Shown one piece after another: positions 31,517 through 43,600 of a stretch of 64,000 nt of DNA. The notes beneath the pieces are model-generated. The model did not search any database and was not told where the DNA came from. It saw nothing but the letters and a program-made list of their open reading frames with translations. Position 1 is the stretch's first letter. Every line of letters begins with the position of its first letter. The translations under genes were made by a program, and so were the position numbers. Origin of the DNA: Heloderma charlesbogerti. Taxonomy: Eukaryota > Chordata > Lepidosauria > Squamata > Helodermatidae. The stretch lies in contig JANEZZ010001494.1 in the NCBI GenBank assembly GCA_026122225.1, forward strand, positions 682,001-746,000. The letters run 5' to 3'.

Positions 31517-31679
31517 GAGAAATGGAGGAGTTGAGCCAAGCTCTTGCCTGCAGCTTCGCTGTCTCCCAGGACCTCAACAGCACTGCTGTTCCTCACCCCC
31601 GGCTGGCACAGTACAAGTCCAAGTACAGTTCCTTGGAGCAGTCCGAGAGAAGACGCCGACTCCTTGAACTCCAGAAGAC
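31517..31679 (+). CDS. SNUPN: SNUPN exon 2 (start codon, IBB domain part 1)
   Basis: Acceptor TGACAG precedes GAGAA and ATG at 31,522. The exon encodes [12 protein letters not shown] through LELQK (codons 1-52 plus two bases) and ends before GTAAGG. It holds the first half of the importin-beta-binding domain, including [15 protein letters not shown]. Confidence 0.97.
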
Positions 31680-34600
31680 GTAAGGGGTGCTTCTAAATGA
31701 ATTGGTTTTTATATAAGAATTGGAGTGATCAAATCTCTCTGTTGCCTGACTGAGCTTTCTCAAAGATTCTCTCTGCTCCTTCATAGATTTTCTTTTTTTC
31801 CTTCTCAGTTTAGCATTGCAATTCGCCGTCTGTGCTCTGGGTGTTGCTGTGGGGCCGGGGGAGGGAAAGAGGCAAGAAGTAGCTTTTTATTTGGTCAGTT
31901 TCCTTCATGTATGCCTGTGTAAGACTTCAAGTAACACAGAGCTCTTCACCAGGCCAACCTGAAGAACTGTATTTATTGTTTAAAATATATATAAACTGCC
32001 CTTTGCCAAATCAGATTCCAGGGTGGTGTACAACAATATAAGTGATAAAATTATTTAGAACCTAGTACAATAAAACACTAACATCAAGCAGCCTTAATAA
32101 AAGGCAGTGAATAATTTATTGAGGCAGACTGGGGGATCATACAAATTAAAATGGCTGGGTAAATAAAACCGTCTCAACCTGACACCGGAAAGATTGTAAA
32201 GTAGGTGCTGCTAGGCATACCACTCGAAAACAGTTGAAAGCTTTGGTGAAAAGGAGAGCTTGGATGAAGCCTGTTGTCTGAATGATGCCCAGGCACCTTC
32301 CTCACTAGTCTGGGGAGGTTGTTATAGAAACAGGGTGCTGCCACTGACAAGGTCCTCTGCCTTACCTCCAAAGGCAGGGGAACCTAGAGAAGAGTCTCTG
32401 TTGTAGATCTCATGGGTCAGGCTGGTTCATTTGGCGGGAGGGGTATCCTTCAGATATCTACATTCCATGTAAAACCAGCTCTTTGAATTGTATACAGAAA
32501 TAAATTGTGAACCAATAGAGACATTTAAAAAAAAAACAACTTTGCAGTAAGCGAGCCCCTGTTGACAATTAAGCTTCTGTATTGTGAACTGGCTGAAGGT
32601 CTGCCTAACACCTACTTTAATGCCTTCCTAGTACCAGGCAACAACGTTTTTATTTTCCCAGATCTTAAAAAAAAAAATGAAATGCAATCTCTGCATTACA
32701 TTATGGTTTTTAGAAAGTTTGTTTTAGCTCTGGGATATAGTCCTCCCTTTGGTTTTCTGTATTAATTGATAATTGCTAGCTGTGATGTTTTACTTTCTAG
32801 ATCTGTTTTGGAATGGTTGCTTTGTTTTTAGAGTTGTGTTGTTTGCAGTTTTATTGACTCGTATAAAAATAAAAAGCAGTCACATCGCCCAGAGAATTAT
32901 TGTTATTGGGCAAGTGTTGGGATTAAATGTATTCATTTAACTTTCCCATCTCAAATGCAAGACTTTTCAATAAAAGCGGTTCATACATTATGGACTACTC
33001 ATCAAATGATGAACAAGTTTGCGTGAATTGACCATTAATCCAGCATCCAAGCCCTTTGGATTTTCCTCCCTGGTTAGGGAGGAAAAAAATGACTAATGTT
33101 CCTTCTTGGGTTTTTTTTTTTTCTCATTTCAAGTAAGCGATTGGATTATATAAACCATGCTAGGAGGCTGGCAGAGGACGACTGGACAGGAACTGACGAG
33201 GAGGAGGAGGAGAGGATGAAGGACGCTGCCGATGGAGATGGTGAAGACATGGAGGTAGAGATTAGAAAAAAGCTGCCAAAGCGTTACGCCAACCAGGTGA
33301 GTGGTGGTTGGTAGCAAAGGGGAGCAGCCTTTATTTTGATGTATTCATGTTCTGGTGAAAAGGTTATGTACTTTTACACATTTATGGATAGGGAAATGAT
33401 TAATAATAATTAATAATAATTGTTCCTCTCCATGGGTCGCCATTATAAAATAATAAATAAATCACCAAATTGCAAAATATCTACAGAACATCACTTTTTT
33501 CCCAGCTCAGGAAAGACTTCATAGAATGTAGGTTCCAACAGATATGAACTGCTTATTTAGAAGGCAGGTTTCGCATTCCTTAGTGGGACGGATTTGGCAT
33601 TGGTGGAGGTTGCTGCAGAGAGGACACAGCCCGTTATTTATGGTTCTTTCCATTATATGACTCTCCCAGAGCATAGTTTCTATCTCTCAATGTACTGGGT
33701 GGGAAACAGATGATGTAGTGGTGTACTTAACTTTTAGGTGTGTACACATGTATATCCTATCACACTGCATTGTTTGCAATGGCAGCTAAGAAAAATTCAA
33801 GTAAGTATTGTGAAGAAAGTAGCAGGGGACCGTAAGGGTGATTCTCTAATCTGAACAAGTTAAGTTAAAGTAATTACTGGATGTTTTTATGAAGGCTATA
33901 TTTATCTATGGTTTTCATGTTAAATGAGAACAAGGATGTCCAATTATTCATGTTTTATGTTTTTGTTTTAGATATTTTTACTTTGGTATTGTTTGCAATG
34001 GCCTATGGCTATAAGTGAGAGCCGGTCAGTTTCACTGCATATAACCAAAGGTTCTTACAATTTTGCCAAAAAAGAGACACAGTCACAAAAACAAAGATGA
34101 GCAAACGTTATCTGATCTTGGCCTATGAACTAAGATCAAATGCTATAAGCAATAAACATTTTGTATTGTATTAATGTTACCACCCAGTTGAAGAAATGAG
34201 AACTTTTGTATGTGCAGTGTTGCAATAGATATTTGTTTGATTTTTCTCTTTGGGGCCTGATGGATTGTGAGTTCAAGCAACGAAGCTGTATTAATTTGGA
34301 AACATTATGAAAATAGAACGTCTTTGCTTTTCTGTTTTTTTAGAAGAGCTCATTTTTGGTCCCTTTTGCTGGATTTTTTCATTACTTTAAAACTTACAGT
34401 GATGATCTGCAACTCAGAATTGCTGGAGAACTTAAAATATAAGATTTGATTATTATTTAGTTTATTTCTTTTTAGTTGCTTTGTTTTATTAATCACATTA
34501 TCATCCCTGAGAGTAAGAGCTCATTTATAGGCAGTATTTTATAATGCTTGCCTGTGATTAGTGCTACCCTGAGAGAGAAAACATCCCAGTGCATGATGCT

Positions 34601-37600
34601 TTATTTGCTTGCATAGGCTTTCAAGTTGGGAAATGTTAATCTAGGTTCAAAATTGCACCCCCAGTACATAAAGCTGAACCAGTAACAAGAACGGCAGGCT
34701 GAAAATTGTCACTGAAACAAATGAAAACAGTTTGCAGTGCAATCCTATACATGTCTATTCAGAAGCCCCACTGAGTTCATTTGAGCTTACTCTCAGGAAA
34801 GTGGTTATAAGATTGCAGCTGTATTGATCAACAATGTTCAATACCGGGGCAGGAATAAAATGAGCATTAAATAAGACTAAATAAAACTAAATTGTGGGTG
34901 GGTATGTAATGAGACTATATAAAGGGATGATAATGTGACTAATAAAGCAAGGCAACTAATAAGAAATAAACTAAATAATAATCAAGTCTTATATTTTAAG
35001 TTCTCCAGCAATTCTGAGTTGCAGATCATCACTGTAAGTTTTAAAGTACTAATGAAATCCAGCAAAATAGGACCAAAAAATAAGGAATGAGATGAAACTC
35101 AAATCAGTCAAGCAATAAAGAAATAAAGCAATTATATTATATTAGAATATTATATTATATTGTAATATGTTATTATTGGTGTGATTAATATTACTATAAT
35201 ATTATATTATGATTTATTATTAGGAAATGCATTAGACTCATGAAAACAAAGCCAGGCTCTTTAACATCACATTAAACTCTCTCCAGACTAGCTACTTAAA
35301 TCACCTTAAGGTATTCTGAGTTTCATACTATCTTCTAAGTTACAAAGCATTTTAAATTTGGAAGTAATTCATAACTACCAGTTTCCAGTGGTTCCTTCCT
35401 CGTTGGTCCCCCCTAAAGAGAGGGGGAAATGGAACCCTTCATGGCTAGAATTCCCAGATTTTTTTATACTGCTCAGAGGTGGGATCAAACTTACCTTGTA
35501 TCCTTTTTGTTGACCCCATTTTCTAGGGGAAAGCAGTGATCCTCTTTCCCCCTTTTCCACTTGGCTTGTAAGCATGTCCCATTTCAACATGGTCTCATCA
35601 ACAGGTGCTGCAGCTGCGGGTGTATTATTATGGCTTCACCAGCTGCTTAGCAGGGCCTTTCTTATCAGTTAACAAGAACTTATCATCTAAGGAAGCCTTT
35701 CTCCTTCAACAGCAACCCAGTATCAAGGTCTCTAGCAAAGCACAAGCTGCAAGATTGCAGACAGCTGGATTGTTCTGCTGCTTATCCATTTTATTTCATC
35801 ATAGCTGCTCTGAGGGTTTGCTGAATCCAGCCGTTCTTTGGGCCAGGCAGAGCTGGATTAACAGGAAGTTGGAACATAAGATGCTGCTTTATACCGAGTT
35901 GCATCATTGGTCCATCTACATCAGTACTGACAGGCAGAAGCTCTTGAGGGTCTTGGGCAGAGCTCTTTTTCAGCTGTGTTCTGGAGACACCAGGGATTGA
36001 ACCCGGGATCTTCTACAACGCAGATCATGCACTCTATCACTGAGCTACTGCAAGGGTGAGCAGACGTCAGGCTTGCGGGATCTACTTTGTGTGTTTTTTT
36101 ACGAGAACCCCGAGATCCACCAACCAGAGCCTGGTGTGAAAGAATTAAAGAATTCTGAGCCCAAGAATGTGTTCTGCATCCTGGAACTGAAAAGACCTTA
36201 ACAGTCCTGCCACACCAAACTTCCACTCCTGGTTACCCCAAGCTTTCTTCATTTCAGCGATATAATTTAGGGCAGATTGCAGGGAACGGAGGCATTTTGT
36301 TGCTGCTATTGCTAACAAACTGGGAGTCAGAAGCTCTTGCTGACCTGCAGATTGCCCAGAGATCTACCGGAGGATCCAGATCCGCCTCATGCCCACCCCG
36401 GAGCTACAGCCCTTCCAAAATGTTTGTCATCTTTCAAGCCTGACTTTTGCAAAGTAACGCAGCCTTCCCCCAACCCTGGTGCGCTCCAGATGTATCAGTG
36501 TGCAACTCCCATCATTCCCAGCAAGCATGGCCAATGAGGGGAGTTGCAAGCCACACATCTGAAGGGCCCCAGGTTGGGAGAAGGCTGAAGTCAGCGGTCC
36601 CTCTGTTAGCCCCTGCCAAAGGAAGTGAGGCAGGTGGCTACCAGGAAGAGGGCCTTTTGTGTTGTGGCACCCCAGTTGTGGAATGAGATCCCTAGAGAGG
36701 TTCGCCTGGTGCCTACGTTGCACTCCTTCCAGTGCCAAATGAAGACCTTTTTATTCTCCCAGTATTTTAGCATTTTAGCTTCCTAGTCTTTTAGCTTTGG
36801 TGTTTTAAATCTGCATTTTAAATCTCTGCATTGCTGCTAGGTTTCATTCTGGTTGTACTGTTATATGTGGTTTTAAGCTTTCGTATTTTATATTGTTTTA
36901 TGCTGCATGTTGTGGCTTTAATTTTTGTGAATCGCCCAGAAAGCTTTGGCTATTGGGTGGTATAGAAACGAAATAAAGGAATAGGGGGTCTGTCCGCAGT
37001 TCTCACGCTAGACTTTGCAGTTTTCTCAGGGCTACAAGTAACGCCATTTCCTTTCCCTGTCCCCACAGCTGATGCTGTCTGAATGGCTGATCGACGTCCC
37101 CCTGGATCTGGTGCTGGAATGGCTCTTGGTGGTGTGTCCGATGGGGAAGAGGGCGCTCATTGTGGCATCGAAGGTAAGAGGTTGCGGCCTGAGCCACCAC
37201 CGCTGCCAACCAGCCCAGGAAAGAGCCTATCTTGTTAGTTTCTGAATCAGCTTCCTGCTGGGTTCTGAGAATTTGGTGAGATGAAGGGATGCTTCTGCTT
37301 CTCCAGAAACAGACAGTCTTCTCGCCCCTGGTGTCGGCGTCTGAAGGCTTCTGCATGCGAGGGACCAGCTGCGACGTAGGAACTCCCAACGCTGCAAAAC
37401 CTTTCTGTTCCATTGACCGCATCTGAAGAAAGCTGCATGTTAACAGAGCAGTATTTTTATAGTCATTTTAGTCATTTTCCAAAGACAAACAAAAATGCAT
37501 CAATGTAAGTCTAGTTATTGGCAGAGGGCACTACACTTAACAGTTTCCCCCCTTTACTCTTCAGCCAAAAATCTAGGTGGAATGCATTGGCTGCTTTAAT

Positions 37601-40600
37601 AGAGAAGTGCTCGAGTGTCAGCCTTAAGCCTGTTCTTTATTCTCTCTGGCCTCTTAAATTTTTTAATTTCTGAAAACTCGGTTTTCCTGCTGATTTTAAT
37701 TTACTGTTTTTATTGTTGGTTTCTTTTCATTGCTGTTGCGTTTATGGGCTTTCACATTTCTCTAAACCACCCTGGAATCTGGGATGAAGGGTGGCATAAA
37801 AATCCTTTTAATAAATCAAGATGTGGTGGTTGGTTTTTTGTGAAATGTAAGAACTTCCTAACTGGATATGAGCACAAGTCCATCAAGCCCAGTGTTCTGC
37901 CTCCAACCGAGACCACCAAGTTGCCCGCCCTAGCTTGCTTACAAGTAAGGCATCGTGGTGGAGATAGGAATTCCCTGGGGCTTGTCCCCAGCATCTCATG
38001 TTCAGAGGCGTATCTTGGAGCCTCTGAACATGAAGGCTTCGTTGTTAGTTGTCATGCCTAATAGCTATTGACAGATCTATACCCCCCACCCCAGGAATTT
38101 GCCTTACACCGATTCAGACCATTGGTTCATTTAGCTCAGCATTGCCTATCAGCCTTCCCCAGCCTGGTGCCCTCCAGATGTTTTGGTCTTACAACTCCCA
38201 TCAACCTCAGCCAGCACAGTGGTCAGGAATGCTGGGAGTTGTAGTCCAAAGCATCTCAAGGTCAGGGAAGGACTGGCTGTGGCTCTCTAGGAGTTCACAC
38301 AGGAGTCTTTTCCAGCCCTACCTGGAGATGCCTGGGATTGAACCTTGGACCTTCTGCCTGCAAAGCAGGGGCTCTACCACTGAACTATGGCCCTTCCCCA
38401 AAACGAAAGGGCAAGTGATGCCTTTCCTGTTGTCCTTGCTTAGGGAAGACCACCTGGCCAGCTCACCTCAGACTTGTGAAAGGCTGGTTGAAACCTTTTT
38501 CATCCAGGAAGGTATTTGGGTCTTTCAGGAGGCAATTGAGGGCCAGTTTTAACTAGTTACTCTCAGCCTGTTTCGCAAATGTCTGCATTTTAATTTTTAT
38601 TTGTGGTTTGGAGGTTGAGATTTTTCATAATTTTATTTGATTATTAATGGTTTTTAGGATTCAGAAGCTTTTTACATAGGTTTCCACGGGGTTAAGAATG
38701 AACTGAGCACACACACAGAGTGTATATCATGTGTCTTGCATTCATAACAACTATTAGCCACTACAGTTGAATCCATAATTTTTACTAACCATATTTGTTT
38801 TTTAAGAAGCTATTTAAGGCCAAATTCATTGCCACATCTAGTGGCAATGAGTTCATGTTGCCAGAATGGAAAAGTTTGGGGGTTCGTTCATTTGTTGCCC
38901 CCACCCCCTTCCACCATCCAAGCCAGAGGGCACAATCCATTTTCTACTTTTGCAGTGCAGAAATTGCTCCAGTTTGTTCCTTCTCCCCTTGCAGGGTTCC
39001 ACTGCAGCTTATACCAAGAGTGGCTTCTGCGTCAATCGCTTCCCTTCTCTCTTGCCAGGAGGCAACCGCCGCAATTCAGCAACAGGGAAAGGTGATATTT
39101 TTTAAATTTTCTGTTTCTTTCTTATTTTGCAATGCCTCAAGGGGGAAAAGTGGTGTTTGGAACAGACACCTCAGATCTTTCCTCTTGTAGCACTATATGA
39201 TCAGAGAGTTTCCAACCAGCCTATATTGTTTGGAATGTCTCCTCCTTGTACTAGGAGGACAGCACCCTGCTTTCGGAAAGCACTACTGGCCCCACTTGGA
39301 ATATATCCCTTATTACGATACTAGAACTCAAGTTAATGTAGTTCACCCTCCAGTGTACTCGTGTATGACCGAGACGTCTCTGTAGCATACAAATTGTTAC
39401 AGGTGCCATGTACCTACTGTTTTTTTGGTCCCTTTTTGCGTGTTTGATGAGTACGTTTTTGCCTACATATCACAATGCCACTGTAAGCCAGTTAAGAACA
39501 TAGATAGACAAATAGTCTGCTCTGGTCCTGTCTGCTGTAACTAGCCTCAGCTGTCCATGATCTCCAGAAGAAAGGTCTTTTACATCACCTGGTACCTTAT
39601 GGTTTTACCTGGAGATGCCAGGAATTGAACCTAGGACATCCTGCATTGCAAGCATTTGATCTATCACACGGTGATGGTCCCTCTCCTAAGACATTGTTTC
39701 TCTTCTCAGAATAACCTGGCTTAAAATGAAATCTGAATTTAATGCAAAGTCAGGATTTTCATCTCCATATTAAAGATTTGGAGGAGAAGGGTTAGGTTGA
39801 GAGGTAGGGGCTTGCCTGAAGCCAGCTGGAGAATTTGTTGTTTATTTAATAATGAAATTTATATTGTGGCTTTCTGCCAAAAATAACGCTCAAGGCGGCT
39901 AACAATTTTAATACAGATTAAAATCAGAGTTGACCACTAAGACAAAATTTGAACTCAGGACTTTCCAGCTTATCATCTTAGCCACTCCACCACAGAAAGG
40001 AGAGGAGTGTTTAAACCACCTTAGAAGTTTAAATTTTGGTTTGGTTGTGAATCTCTTTGGGGGTCATGGATGGCTCTTTAAAGATGCAATCCTATGCAAG
40101 TTTAGGCAGAAAAACAGCCTACAGCTCCCAGCATTTTCTGTCTAAACTTGCATAGGGTTGCACCCTAAGTATATTTGCCTAGAGCAGGAATGGGGAACTT
40201 GTTGGACTGCAACTCCCATCATCCCTCACCATTGCCTATGCTTGCTGGGGCTGATGGGAGTTGCAGTCGAGCAACATCTGGAGGTCTACTTGAGGCTTTG
40301 AGCAGTAGGGTAGGAGGGACTTCCTGGGCTGGAGTAATAATGGAATCCTGCTTGCTGAGAAGATCATATGTTTGCGACATGCCTGTGCATCTTGGAGCTC
40401 TTGAACATCATGCTTAGAACTAAGTGCCTGCATGGCTCTCTTCCCTGTTGGTGCACGCAGACTATACAATCCTGGACTGCATCTTCAATGAGGCTAAGCA
40501 GACGTACTACATCCTTGATGTGATGTGTTGGCGGGGGCACCCCGTGTACGACTGCCAGGTAACCGCATCTCTTCCTCACTCCTGCCACCTGTCTGCACTC

Positions 40601-43600
40601 CTTGTGGGTATTTGCGTTTTGCCATTGGAGCCGTGTCGCTGTGATTAGATCCCATGCTGCCGAGGGATGCTGGGGCCGGTTGCATGGCTCTTTCCCCCCT
40701 GGCTGCTCCCTGACTGGGAGGAAGGGCAGTCAATGGGTTTGAAAGGCCCTCCCACTTGGCCCTGCTCCCACAGCTCTGGAATTTGCATCCATCCTGCAGG
40801 GGCAGTGGGGGGGAGCCTCAGGCCCAGGGAACAAATCCAGCTCTGTGGGAGTCCTAATCCTGCCCCCAGGTGGCCCCACCCCTTCTCCTGGCCCCACCCC
40901 TTTCCCCCCAACCACTGATCCTTTGGTGGTTTCCTGGCTTTTCTGAATTTTTCCCCCCATTCTAAAAGGTTGAAATGCCTCTCCGAAGACTTAGTTATCG
41001 GCATGAAGAGGCTTAAGCTACAATATGTTGGCACTTAGTCCCACCCTTTTTGCCTCCAGCCCTGCCCACCGTGAGAATGCAACCCCCGAAGTGTCTCTGA
41101 AATTGAATTCAGCCCTTTGGGCTGAAAGAGTTTCCCCAGCCCTGCCCCACAGGGAAGTGGCTGCACGCTGCCAGAGGTGTGAGCAAATAGCACCACCCTT
41201 TCTGAGTGCAGTTTGTGCTTTTTCAGGCCCATTGGCACACCCTGGAGAAGCAGGATTTTGCCTGGTGGTGCTCATGCTGCAGCGGACTAGTGAGACTCAA
41301 AGATGGTGTGGTGTTTTCGGATCGCCGTTGTTGTTCACTCTCCCCATGACGAGCAGCTTCTGCTCCTGCCCTGGTTCTGATCTTTCCACTCTACTCTTTT
41401 GCTGCACTTATTTCCAGGGGTCCTCATTTCCATTTGCCATGGCGAGCATTCCATCTCCCTCTGGCAAGGGTGAGAGGACCCTCGTCCTTCCTTTCCTGCT
41501 TGGGAGATGGCCGTTCAACTGTGGAGATGCTGAGAAGAAAGGCTGAGGGCTGCTGTTTTGGTGCCAGGCTTTGTAGATGTCTATAATTTGGGGCTTAGCT
41601 ACTAAGACCAGCCAAAAATTGTGGGCCCTGTTTCTTTGTACTGTTTTCTCTCTCCACTGCCATTTACTGCCTTTTAATATATAAAGAACTACTGAGGACC
41701 CTGTGCTATCTAGAAAACAATTCTCTGCCATGGTTGAACAGAAACTAGTTGGTTGGCTTCAAAATCCAGAGCAGCAGCAGTAAGCTCTGGTTCTTAAAGC
41801 GATCTGCGTTGTATAGATTGTACTGTGTGTCTACTCAGAAGTGAGCCCCATTGAGTTCAGTGGGACTTATTCCCAGGTCAGTGTGTATAAGGTTGCCAGC
41901 CCCAAGGTGGTTATATTTGGCATGCACAAAACTGCTGTTGGATTTCCCATGTTTAACAAAATTGGATGCATGGTGGAGCTCTAGGCTGTTGGTTATCGAT
42001 AGTCCCTAACGTGACTCTCTCTCCCCCTCCTTCCTTCTACAGACAGATTTCAGGTTCTACTGGCTGCATTCCAAAATGCAAGAGGAGGATGCCCTGGGAG
42101 AGAAAAGCCGACTAAATCCAGTAAGTCATTTTTGATGACAAAAGAGCAAATGGTATAAATCAGCCTGCCCCAACTGGTGCCCTCTAGATGTTTTGGACTA
42201 CAACTCCCAGCATTCCTGATCATTAGCTATGCTGGTTGGAGCTGATGGATTGGAAGTCCAAAACATCTGGAGGACACCAGGTTGAGCAAGGCTGGGGTAG
42301 ATTAATTCAGTGAAGGATGACTTGATCCTTCCATTAGCTGCCATTTTGCATGTGGAAATGTTCTCCCAGGGTGAAATATGGCCTCCGAGATGTAAACTGA
42401 ACCTTCCGGAAGATTAAATGGAGTACCATTCTTTCCTTAGGCAGGCTGCGTATGGGGTATTAGCTGACCTCATTGTTGCTTTTAACCTTCCTGTTACAAA
42501 TGCAGATGTAAACAGAAACTAGCTAGCTACCTTCTTCCCCAGGGACACATTTCCTCCTGGTGGATGCACTATTTTGCTAAAGGAGAAAAAAGGCTGGCCG
42601 CAACAGAAAATACTTGCATTCCTTAAATGATAGGGAACTTTTCACAATGTGGCATGTTTTACTTAGGTGTTTTGTTTTGTTTTTTTGTTTCTGTAATGCT
42701 GTAGGGGAAAAAATGATCTGAACATTTCTTAATAGGTATTCAATTATCTCCGGAAAGCGATTGTAATTCACCTGGTATACTTTTTTGCCAGAATCTGCTC
42801 ATGCACAGCTGAAATCAAACCTGGAAGTTCCATCCACCCCAAAATAGGCAGCGGCTGCAGTGATTGTACTATGTCATCACAGGTCCCTCTCTTTCTTTGA
42901 GGCCCTGGTTGGTGAGGATAGAGAGTGAAGTTTCTTGCAATATATGACTACAAACAACCATGATTTTGCAAAACCCAGAAAGTAGAAATGGTGTATATCA
43001 CCATTGTGCAAGAGCACAACGAAAAGTGCACCAGACAAAATTTTTGTACGTGTTCCTATGGAAAGGAAGTGATGGAATGTGTGGGTAGGTGCTGTGAGAA
43101 AAGAAAAGTTGATTAGTGAGAAGTCTGTGTTTTTTGTGTATCAGGACCATTTCATTGTTAGTACAAATAACATATAAAACATTCATTATCCTCCAATTTT
43201 GTTACTTGAATGCATATTTATATTGTATTTGTCTCCCCCTTTAAAAAAAGAAAAGACTGCATAGAGAAGGAAGGGGGAGTGAACAGTGACTGGTTAGCGT
43301 CCTCCACCCTTTTTGTCTTTAGCCCTGGAAACAGCTGGAAAGGCCTCCTGTCAGGGCTGGTGGGATCTGGAAAAACAAAAACGGGAAAGGAGAAATGTCT
43401 GGACAGTAAAGGGCAGCCATGACACTTCAGTGGTTTAACTCAAGACTGGGCAACCTGTGGCCCTCCAGATGTCTTGGCCTACAACTCCCATCAGCCCTAG
43501 CTAGCATAGCCAATGGTGAGGGATCATAGGAGCTGTAGGGCAAAACGTTTGGAAGCCCACAAGTTGCCCACCCCTAATTTAACTCGTGTCTCTGAGGTAG

